DNA from: Eubacteriales bacterium
GTDB taxonomy: Bacteria > Bacillota > Clostridia > Oscillospirales > Oscillospiraceae
Reading direction: 5' to 3'
NCBI GenBank assembly: GCA_030531505.1
Contig: JAUNNH010000010.1
Coordinates: 1-64,000, forward strand
Length of the DNA stretch: 64,000 bases
Shown: positions 58,184-64,000 of the stretch, one piece after another
Position numbering within the stretch: the first letter of the stretch is position 1
How the letters are laid out: each line of letters opens with the position of its first letter
Made by a program: the position numbers and the translations under genes
Notes under the pieces: generated by a model
What the model was told of the DNA's origin: nothing
Seen by the model: only the letters and a program-made list of their open reading frames with translations
Database searches by the model: none

Positions 58184-58223
58184 TGATATCCCCGCTTCCG
58201 GGAAGCGGGGATATCATTATACC
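58177..58223. terminator. 23-bp palindromic terminator containing both convergent stop codons
   Basis: Perfect inverted repeat 58177-58199 with 58201-58223, separated by one base. Each arm starts GGTATAATGATATCCCCGC. On each strand it supplies a final GTA codon and TAA stop, for the rhodanese (58181-58183) and ThrH (complement of 58217-58219). Confidence 0.88.
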
Positions 58224-58819
58224 ATGGCGGCCCTGATCAGAGAGAGCAGCTCGTCATAGCTCTCGCAGGCCGGGATCTCCGGATACTGGGCTTTGATGCT
58301 CTCCGGGGCTCGGAAGAGGAAACCGGCTTTGCTGGCCTGGATCATGGCAAGGTCGTTGAAGCTGTCGCCGCTTGCGATCGTCTCGTAACCGACGGACTGA
58401 AAGGCACGGACCGTGGAGAGCTTGGTCTCGTTGCAGCGCATTCGAAAGTCCGTCACCATGCCGTCCGGCGCGACGACAAGCTCGTTGCACAGCAGCGTCG
58501 GCCAGCCGAGCTTTTTCATAAGCGGCTGGGCAAACTGGGTAAAGGTGTCGCTCAAAATCACCGCCTGTGTAAACGAGCGCAGTTCGTCCAGAAACTCTTT
58601 CGCGCCGGGCAGGGGATCGATCGTTGCGATCGTGTCCTGAATCTCCTTCAGACCGAGCCCGTGTTCCTTCAAAATGCCGAGGCGCCAGCGCATCAGCTTG
58701 TCGTAGTCCGGCTCGTCGCGTGTGGTGCGGCGCAGCTCCGGAATGCCGGAGGCTTCGGAAAAGGCGATCCAAATCTCCGGGACCAGCACGCCTTCCAAAT
58801 CTAGGCAGGTGATATACAT
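58217..58819 (-). CDS. thrH: Bifunctional phosphoserine phosphatase/homoserine phosphotransferase ThrH
   Basis: A 200-residue HAD-family enzyme. Motif I is CLDLEGVLVPEIW (the DxE variant diagnostic for ThrH rather than SerB, which has DxD), motif II is AVILSDTFTQF, and motif IV is IASGDSFNDLAMI. The start ITCLDLEGVLVPEIWIAFSE agrees closely with the Pseudomonas protein as I remember it. ThrH moves phosphate from phosphoserine to homoserine or simply dephosphorylates phosphoserine. It lies alone, convergent with a rhodanese gene and divergent from a hydrolase gene. The ribosome site before ATG 58817-58819 is weak. Confidence 0.9.
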   Translation of the reverse strand: MYITCLDLEGVLVPEIWIAFSEASGIPELRRTTRDEPDYDKLMRWRLGILKEHGLGLKEIQDTIATIDPLPGAKEFLDELRSFTQAVILSDTFTQFAQPLMKKLGWPTLLCNELVVAPDGMVTDFRMRCNETKLSTVRAFQSVGYETIASGDSFNDLAMIQASKAGFLFRAPESIKAQYPEIPACESYDELLSLIRAAMV

Positions 58820-58851
58820 ATTTGTTGACCGTCCTTCGTCAGTTTGAGTCA

Positions 58852-58902
58852 AGTGTACGCAGAACAGACGCATTTGTCAAGCTTCGTGTTGTGTGATACA
58901 AT
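58852..58902. promoter_or_regulatory. Divergent promoters sharing one -35 element
   Basis: Minus strand (thrH): TTGACA (complement of 58875-58880), 17-bp spacer, TACACT (complement of 58852-58857). Plus strand (hydrolase): TTGTCA (58874-58879), 17-bp spacer, TACAAT (58897-58902). The two -35 boxes are the same seven bases read on both strands. Confidence 0.75.
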
Positions 58903-58929
58903 GAAGAAAAGCAGAGAGGGGGCGGCCGT

Positions 58930-59733
58930 ATGGGCGCGTTCAACGGACTTCTCCGGCTCCCGGATGGCGGGGAAATGGACTATATCCGCTTCGGGAGCGG
59001 AGAGAAAACGCTTGTCATGATCCCCGGTGTCGGGGATGGGTTCAAGACCGTCAAGGGGACAGCACAGGCTTTTTCCATGCTGTACCGCAAGCTTGGTGCA
59101 TCTTTTACGGTTTATGTGTTCAGCCGCCGCAGGGCCTTGCCGGAACCCTGCTCAACGCGGGAGATGGCGGACGATCTTGCGGCGGCTATGCGCCAACTGG
59201 GATTGTCTAACTGCTGCCTCCTTGGCGTGTCGCAGGGCGGGATGATCACCCAGTACCTCGCCATCGATCACCCGGAGCTGGCGGAACGGCTTATCTTGGC
59301 GGTCACATGCGGGCGGCCGAATGAGACGACACGGGGCGTCATCGGTCGCTGGCTGGAGATGGCGGAGGCCGGAGACTATAAAGGCATCCTGCTCGACACG
59401 GCGGAGCGCTCCTATTCCGAGGCGTATCTCCGGCGCAGCCGCGCGATGTATACGCTGCTCGGGACCTTCGGCAAGCCCAGGAGCTTCGAGCGCTTCCGGA
59501 TCCAGGCGGAGTCCTGCCTCGCACACGACGCCTGGGAGGAACTGCCGCTCATCAGCTGCCCCACGCTTGTGATCGGCGCTACGGAGGACAAGATCGTGAC
59601 GGGCGAAGCCTCGCGGGAACTTGCCGGGCGGATAAGCGATGCCAGACTCTGGATGTACGAGGGCCTGAGCCACGGTGCCTATGAGGAGGCCAAGGACTTT
59701 CAGGATCGTGTAGCAGCATTCTTCCTCGAATAA
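58930..59733 (+). CDS. Alpha/beta hydrolase
   Basis: A 267-residue alpha/beta-hydrolase-fold enzyme. The nucleophile elbow is LGVSQGGM (Ser about residue 101), the acid is Asp in GATEDKIVTG and the base is His in YEGLSHGAYEE (about residue 245). There is no signal peptide. The typical oxyanion HG motif near the start is replaced by MIPGVGDG. The substrate cannot be told; relatives include esterases and C-C bond hydrolases. The ATG at 58930 has GAGGGGG upstream. It is followed by a two-sided terminator. Confidence 0.88.
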   Translation: MGAFNGLLRLPDGGEMDYIRFGSGEKTLVMIPGVGDGFKTVKGTAQAFSMLYRKLGASFTVYVFSRRRALPEPCSTREMADDLAAAMRQLGLSNCCLLGVSQGGMITQYLAIDHPELAERLILAVTCGRPNETTRGVIGRWLEMAEAGDYKGILLDTAERSYSEAYLRRSRAMYTLLGTFGKPRSFERFRIQAESCLAHDAWEELPLISCPTLVIGATEDKIVTGEASRELAGRISDARLWMYEGLSHGAYEEAKDFQDRVAAFFLE

Positions 59734-59734
59734 A

Positions 59735-59773
59735 GAACAGGCTCTCCCGTGCGTGTTACGGGAGAGCCTGTTC
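59735..59773. terminator. Bidirectional terminator between hydrolase and ABC permease genes
   Basis: A perfect 16-bp stem (GAACAGGCTCTCCCGT with its complement, 7-nt loop). Confidence 0.85.
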
Positions 59774-59779
59774 GTATAA

Positions 59780-60433
59780 TCAGCGGATATCCAGCTGGAG
59801 GAAATGATGCTGTGAGCGGCGCAGCGCCAGCAGTGTTGCGAGCGCGTAGAAGACGATGCAGATAAGCAGAAAAACGAGCTTTGCGCCGAGGTTCGCCGGA
59901 TCCGGTGTGTCGAGCACATCCCGCCAAAACGGGAGCGCATAGCTTAAAACGACGTCGGCCGTAATGAGTGCGAAAAGCGCAGCGCTTGCGAGAACGAAGG
60001 GCGTCCCAACCCGGCTCACATCCTTGAAATGTGCGGGGAAGAAGATCAGGTGAAATACTCCGTAGAGAAGAAAGCCCTCCCCAAGCAAGGCGACATTGGC
60101 CTCCATCCCGGCGCCGTTGGCCGTGGAAATGAGCGCCCTGTGGACGATAATCATACCGCCTGCGAGCAGCAGGGAGAGAAGCTCCAACTCGACGGCAAAG
60201 CATATACGCGCTGTGACAACGGCGCGCTTTTCCACCGGGAGCGTCAGCGTGAAGGTCACGTCATGGTTCTCTCGCGCGCTCATGCAGATGAAGAACAGGC
60301 CAAGCGTCATATAGAAAAAGGAGACTGTGTAGGGGTAGTTCGGGATCAGGATCAGCACGGCCAGACCGAGCATGATCCAGGCAGCGGGGTGCATGCAGAG
60401 TGTCCATTCTTTTTTCAGCAGTTTACCGAGCAT
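59780..60433 (-). CDS. ABC-2 type exporter permease
   Basis: A 217-residue membrane protein with about six spans (around residues 17-32, 36-52, 78-97, 114-132, 143-163 and 186-204). It is of the ABC-2 type, in the size range of the half-length permeases that pair with YtrB/BcrA-like ATPases. It lies 2 nt after the ATPase gene in the same operon. The cargo is unknown; such transporters often export lipids or antibiotics or sense envelope stress. Confidence 0.85.
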   Translation of the reverse strand: MLGKLLKKEWTLCMHPAAWIMLGLAVLILIPNYPYTVSFFYMTLGLFFICMSARENHDVTFTLTLPVEKRAVVTARICFAVELELLSLLLAGGMIIVHRALISTANGAGMEANVALLGEGFLLYGVFHLIFFPAHFKDVSRVGTPFVLASAALFALITADVVLSYALPFWRDVLDTPDPANLGAKLVFLLICIVFYALATLLALRRSQHHFLQLDIR

Positions 60434-60435
60434 CC

Positions 60436-61275
60436 TTAGGCCTCCTTTTCCAGATGGACCATGATCTCTTCCAGATTGACCGGACGTGCGGGCAGCGGCA
60501 GCTTTTCTGCATCCTCTGCCCGGATCAGCGCCGAGCAGCCCTCCTTGGTGCGGCGCGCGCCGATCAGCAGCGGGGAAGAGGCGAGAGGATCTTCCCGCCC
60601 GTATTCTACAAGCCGATAAGAGGAAATGAAGTCTTTCAGACTGCTTGCAGCCTGAAGCTTTCCGCCGGCGAGATAGAGAATGTTGTCGGCGGTCTTGTCG
60701 AGGTCCGAGGTGATATGCGTGGAGAAGAGGATGGTCTTGCCTTCGTCACAGAGCCGGAGAAAGATCTCCAGCAGCTCTTCGCGGGAGACCGGATCGAGGC
60801 CGCTTGTCGGCTCGTCGAGGATCAGCAGATCCGCGCCGTGCGAGAGGGCGAGGGCCAGCATGTATTTGATCTTCATGCCGTTGGAGAGCTTTTCCGGTGT
60901 CTTCTCCTCGTCGAGACCAAAGAGTGACAGATAGCGCCGATAGACATCCTCATCCCAGCGCTCGTAGAAGGAACGGGTAATAGCCGTGATTTTCATGAGT
61001 TTTTGCTTGTTGTAAAAATTCATGCCGGCCGATACAAAGCCGATGCGCTGCTTGATTGCAAGCTCGTCCTCCCGGATGTCCTTCCCCCAGAAGCGGATCT
61101 CTCCGCCGTCCGGCGCGAGGAAGGAAAGCAGCGAGTGGAGCGTGGTGGTCTTGCCGGCGCCGTTGCGGCCGATAAAGCCGGTGATCCGGCCCCCCTCGAG
61201 GGAAAAACTCACATGCTCGAGCGTAAAACCGGGATAGCGTTTGACGAGGTCCCGGACCTCCAGAATCGTGTTCAT
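60436..61275 (-). CDS. ABC exporter ATPase
   Basis: A 279-residue ATPase: Walker A GRNGAGKTTTLHS, Walker B LLILDEPTSGLDP, switch STHITSDLDK. The ABC signature reads EKLSNGMKIKY instead of LSGGQ, a form seen in the YtrB/BcrA-type exporters of Firmicutes. A C-terminal extension of about 70 residues follows. The start overlaps the regulator stop by 4 bp. It energises the ABC-2 permease encoded next. Confidence 0.92.
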   Translation of the reverse strand: MNTILEVRDLVKRYPGFTLEHVSFSLEGGRITGFIGRNGAGKTTTLHSLLSFLAPDGGEIRFWGKDIREDELAIKQRIGFVSAGMNFYNKQKLMKITAITRSFYERWDEDVYRRYLSLFGLDEEKTPEKLSNGMKIKYMLALALSHGADLLILDEPTSGLDPVSREELLEIFLRLCDEGKTILFSTHITSDLDKTADNILYLAGGKLQAASSLKDFISSYRLVEYGREDPLASSPLLIGARRTKEGCSALIRAEDAEKLPLPARPVNLEEIMVHLEKEA

Positions 61276-61685
61276 CGTTTCTCCTCCTGCAGCTTTTGCG
61301 CGACCTCGAGAAAGAAGTCGGCACGGACCAGGGCAAGGCCCTGGTTGATATCGCCCAGCAGCATCAGATCGTCGCCGGGCTGGATATGGAAGATCCTCCG
61401 CGCCTTGACGGGGATCACGATCTGGCCCTTGTCACCGACGGTGACGGTGCCGAAGACGAATTTCCCCTGCGGCGGGACGCAATCCCCGGTGAGGGAGGTG
61501 TGCAGCAGATCGTCCAGATTGACGTTGAAGAGCTCGGCGAGCCGATCGGCGTGCTGGATATCAGGCGCGCTCTCGCCGCTTTCCCACTTGGCGACGGTCT
61601 GGCGGCTCACGCCGATCTTTTCCGCCAGCGCCTCCTGCGAGAGCCCCGCTCGCTTTCGAAGACGGATGAGATTCTGAGAAATCAT
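61272..61685 (-). CDS. Regulator with HTH (XRE) and AbrB/SpoVT domains
   Basis: A 137-residue fusion regulator. Residues 1-62 are a Cro/C1-type helix-turn-helix (LRKRAGLSQEALAEKIGVSRQTVAKWESG). Residues about 76-137 are a swapped-hairpin AbrB/SpoVT domain (GTVTVGDKGQIVIPVKARRIFHIQPGDDLMLL). Both domains can contact DNA or form dimers. The ATG at 61683-61685 follows AAAGGTGG. It heads the ABC exporter operon, so it is most likely its own repressor, perhaps tuned by the exported compound. Confidence 0.9.
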   Translation of the reverse strand: MISQNLIRLRKRAGLSQEALAEKIGVSRQTVAKWESGESAPDIQHADRLAELFNVNLDDLLHTSLTGDCVPPQGKFVFGTVTVGDKGQIVIPVKARRIFHIQPGDDLMLLGDINQGLALVRADFFLEVAQKLQEEKR

Positions 61686-61707
61686 ACTTTTCCCACCTTT
61701 CGTAAAG

Positions 61708-61717
61708 AGTATAGCAT
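61708..61717 (-). promoter_or_regulatory. Extended -10 promoter of the HTH-AbrB/ABC operon
   Basis: Minus strand TATGCTATACT includes TATACT (complement of 61708-61713) with an upstream TG, an extended -10 box; no clear -35 at 17 bp. The palindrome GTATAGCATAC overlaps it and may be an operator. Confidence 0.5.
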
Positions 61718-61817
61718 ACCCGCTGCAAAACACCAGCAAGCATTGCGAACATTTCGGCGTGTCTGATGTAAAAAAACGTGGAATAGGCGCATGCGATCAG
61801 AATGCTGTCGACGCCGC

Positions 61818-61846
61818 TTGTTTTCTGTATGCGGGCTTGGTATAAT
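61818..61846 (+). promoter_or_regulatory. Promoter of the peptidoglycan-binding protein gene
   Basis: TTGTTT (61818-61823), 17-bp spacer, TATAAT (61841-61846). Confidence 0.75.
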
Positions 61847-61940
61847 ATTTATACAGCCGGATGTTCACGCAGCGTGTTCAGCGGCAGAGGGCCGTGCGGC
61901 TTTGGGCGGCACGATACGACAGGAAAAGGAGAAGCGGACC

Positions 61941-62912
61941 ATGAAACGCATCGCATCGCTTCTGCTGACTATTGCGTTGCTGCTGTCGCTCTGTGTTTTC
62001 GGAGCCGCGGCGGACGCGGAGGGGACCCCGATCACTGAGGAAAACGGCTTTCATTTTGTGGAGCCGCACGCTTACAAGGGACAGAGAAACGGCCTGAAAG
62101 AGAAAGCGGGCGCGAAGGATTCCCGGGTCGAATGCTCGACGTACATAGCGACTATGGAAAAGCCGACGATCACCCGCAGTCTCCCCGACCGCGAGGGCTA
62201 TGTGACCTATACGGTGAAGTATACACTGAAATCAGGCGCTGAATTTGAGGGCCCCAAAAAAGTCAAGGATTGGGGTATAACTGTAAATACTCACGAATTT
62301 TGTGTGTTAGACCAATACACGGGACAGAGAATAAAACTGGGAGATACGGCTACCAAGGGAGATGAAACCAAAAAGTCTTCCGAGAAAACTGAACTCTATG
62401 TGGATGGCGAACTGGTCACGATTTCCAGCAATAAGAGAGTTAAAGTAAAATGGGGAGACTATTCATGGATAGAGTATGAGGATTCCTGGTTCGGGACGAC
62501 TGAGTTGACAGTACAGATGAGAATCCGTCTTCGTGTCCCCGCAGATTACGATGGACTGGTGATCGGCATGAATCCGAGGTGGGTTACGGAAGGCAAGCAT
62601 CGGGAGAAGGACGAGTACAATAACGACGTCGAGTATTGGGACGACTTTGAAAACATCGAGGACTGGGAGTTCATCCGCTTGAGCGACTGGGCCGAGTTCG
62701 AGGAGCTGAAGCGCGACAGCGAGGGGGATTCGGTCAAGACCCTGCAGCGGGCCCTGAGGGATCTGGGCTACCTGAGCGGGAAGATCACCGGCAAGTTTGA
62801 CAAGAACACCGAGAAGGCGCTGCGCGTGTTCCAGAAGGAGCATGAACTGCCGAAGACCGGCGTTCTGGATGAGGCGAACTGGCTGGCCATTGAGGCGGCG
62901 CTCGGCGGCTAA
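61941..62912 (+). CDS. Secreted protein with C-terminal peptidoglycan-binding domain
   Basis: A 323-residue exported protein. The signal peptide (MKRIASLLLTIALLLSLCVFGAAADA) has a likely cut near residue 25. Residues 30-245 are a domain I do not recognise, beta-rich by appearance (YVTYTVKYTLKSG, ELTVQMRIRLRVPADYDGLVIGM). Residues about 250-320 are a PG_binding_1 domain (GDSVKTLQRALRDLGYLSGKITGKFDKNTEKALRVFQKEH), which should hold it on the cell wall. The middle of the gene (62281-62460) is about 42% GC by hand count, well below its ends. The ATG at 61941 follows AAGGAG. Confidence 0.85.
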   Translation: MKRIASLLLTIALLLSLCVFGAAADAEGTPITEENGFHFVEPHAYKGQRNGLKEKAGAKDSRVECSTYIATMEKPTITRSLPDREGYVTYTVKYTLKSGAEFEGPKKVKDWGITVNTHEFCVLDQYTGQRIKLGDTATKGDETKKSSEKTELYVDGELVTISSNKRVKVKWGDYSWIEYEDSWFGTTELTVQMRIRLRVPADYDGLVIGMNPRWVTEGKHREKDEYNNDVEYWDDFENIEDWEFIRLSDWAEFEELKRDSEGDSVKTLQRALRDLGYLSGKITGKFDKNTEKALRVFQKEHELPKTGVLDEANWLAIEAALGG

Positions 62913-62981
62913 GGCGAGAAAGCAGAAAAACGGCCGCCCCGGATCACATTTGAACAGCCCCAGTAAAAACGGACAATAGAC

Positions 62982-63025
62982 AAAGCGCCCCCTATGTAGG
63001 AAAATAACTACATAGGGGGCGCTTT
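62982..63025. terminator. Bidirectional terminator before ackA end
   Basis: A perfect 18-bp stem (AAAGCGCCCCCTATGTAG with its complement, 8-nt loop) between the convergent peptidoglycan-binding protein gene and ackA. Confidence 0.9.
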
Positions 63026-63039
63026 GCAATTGAAAAAAC

Positions 63040-64000
63040 TCAGCCGACGATATCGCGGGTATCGCGGGCGATGACCAGCTCCTCGTTGGTGGGGATGACG
63101 AAGACCTTGACCTTGGAGTCGGGGGTGGAGATCATGACATCCTCGCCGCGCTTGGCGTTGGCCGCCTCATCGATGGTGACGCCGAGATAGCCGAAGTAAT
63201 CGCAGATGCCCTTGCGGGTTTCCTTGCTGTTCTCGCCGACACCGGCCGTGAACACGATTGCGTCCACACCGTTCATCGCGGCTACATAGGAGCCGGCGAC
63301 CTTGGCCACCCAGTAGTTGAACATGTCGAGTGCCAGCTTGGCCTGGTCGATGCCCTCGCCCGCGGCCTTGTCCAGATCGCGGAAGTCGGAGGAGACGCCG
63401 GAGACGCCGAGCACGCCGGACTTCTTGTTGAGAATGTTCAGCATCTCGTCGATGTTGTAGCCGTACTTGTTCATGATGAACTGGATGACGCCCGCGTCCA
63501 GATCGCCGCAGCGGGTGCCCATCGGCAGACCGACCAGCGGGGTGAAGCCCATGGAGGTGTCGACGCTCTTGCCATGATCGACCGCGGCGATGGAGGAGCC
63601 GTTGCCCATGTGGCAGGTGATGATCTTCAGCTCTTCAATGGGCTTGCCCATGAGCTCGGCGCAGCGGGCGGAGACATAGCGGTGGGAGGTGCCGTGGAAG
63701 CCGTAGCGGCGGATGCCGTCCTTCTTGTAGTACTCGTAAGGAACCGCGTACATATAGGCCTTGGCGGGCATGGTCTGATGGAAGGCGGTGTCGAACACGG
63801 CGACCATCGGGACATCGCCCATGACGGTGCGGCAGGCGTTGATGCCGGTGATGTTGGCGGGGTTGTGCAGCGGGGCAAAGGGGATGCACTCCTCAATCGC
63901 CTTCATGACGTCGTCGTTGATGAGCACGGAGCTTGCGAATTTCTCGCCGCCGTGGACGACGCGATGGCCGACCGCGTCGATCTCTTTCATGGAGGCGACC
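63040..64000 (-). CDS. ackA: Acetate kinase (5' end outside window)
   Basis: About 320 C-terminal residues of acetate kinase (full length about 400), which makes ATP and acetate from acetyl phosphate. Seen are [12 protein letters not shown] (a catalytic-region His/Arg block), [20 protein letters not shown], the family signature [51 protein letters not shown]-type sequence, and FTAGVGENS near the C-terminus. The frame continues past position 64000, so the start is not in the window. Its partner pta is not visible. The gene ends at a strong terminator. Confidence 0.95.
   Translation of the reverse strand, partial: VASMKEIDAVGHRVVHGGEKFASSVLINDDVMKAIEECIPFAPLHNPANITGINACRTVMGDVPMVAVFDTAFHQTMPAKAYMYAVPYEYYKKDGIRRYGFHGTSHRYVSARCAELMGKPIEELKIITCHMGNGSSIAAVDHGKSVDTSMGFTPLVGLPMGTRCGDLDAGVIQFIMNKYGYNIDEMLNILNKKSGVLGVSGVSSDFRDLDKAAGEGIDQAKLALDMFNYWVAKVAGSYVAAMNGVDAIVFTAGVGENSKETRKGICDYFGYLGVTIDEAANAKRGEDVMISTPDSKVKVFVIPTNEELVIARDTRDIVG

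Overview
The window is a 64 kb chromosomal piece of a high-GC, low-redundancy Clostridia genome, most likely an anaerobic gut member of the Oscillospiraceae or a close relative. The signs are strong AGGAGG-type ribosome sites, sigma-A promoters with 17-bp spacers, GTG and TTG starts, YesM/YesN-type two-component regulators, FeoB with a Cys-rich partner, acetate kinase, and gene families typical of Firmicutes (TnpV, DUF3021/LytTR, Cthe_2159, VTC/DUF4956). No taxonomic marker gene is present, so this placement is an inference.

Layout. 1-3.2 kb is an AT-richer accessory stretch: a GNAT/beta-lactamase-like fusion cut by the left edge, a LytTR/DUF3021 pair, a TnpV gene, and about 600 bp of non-coding DNA made of consecutive hairpins. 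3.3-14.1 kb is a sugar locus: an Ldh-type dehydrogenase, a GH94 phosphorylase closest to N,N'-diacetylchitobiose phosphorylase, a hexose-phosphate mutase, a sensor kinase, a sugar-binding protein, two permeases and an AraC-type response regulator. 14.4-18.5 kb is ferrous iron uptake (FeoA-FeoB fusion, Cys-rich partner) followed by Nudix, rhodanese lipoprotein and isochorismatase-type genes. 18.5-23.7 kb holds threonine ammonia-lyase, a VWA/MoxR pair, an ECF S component, thiamine pyrophosphokinase and tRNA-Gly(CCC). 24.1-37.3 kb is a run of cell-envelope and housekeeping genes: a lipoprotein, a zinc-ribbon protein, a TPM protein, a truncated pyruvate kinase with an M3 peptidase, LCP, glutaredoxin, DUF3810/DUF1015, and a TetR gene divergent from a membrane protein/LRR protein pair. 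37.4-45.5 kb has galT-galK, a VTC/DUF4956/Cthe_2159 operon and a divergent GH31 glucosidase. 45.6-48.7 kb is a large iron-sulfur flavin oxidoreductase with HypA. 48.9-57.7 kb is an XRE regulator, a membrane protein and a complete oligopeptide ABC transporter whose OppC-type permease carries a very large extra domain. 57.9-64 kb has rhodanese, ThrH, an alpha/beta hydrolase, an HTH-AbrB-controlled ABC exporter, a peptidoglycan-binding protein and acetate kinase cut by the right edge.

How it works together. The chitobiose locus couples uptake (ABC importer without its own ATPase), phosphorolysis (sugar-1-phosphate made without ATP) and mutase entry into glycolysis or cell-wall precursors, under a two-component system encoded inside the operon. 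The galactose genes and GH31 enzyme add more sugar use; the peptide importer and M3 oligopeptidase add peptide use; acetate kinase is the ATP-yielding end step.

The features most worth a second look are the OppC-type permease with about 340 extra residues next to a binding protein that lacks a lipid anchor, the MoxR ATPase with a DUF6273-like N-terminus, the VTC/DUF4956/Cthe_2159 operon, the hairpin array beside TnpV, the GNAT/beta-lactamase fusion, and the 23-bp terminator palindrome that supplies the stop codons of two convergent genes.
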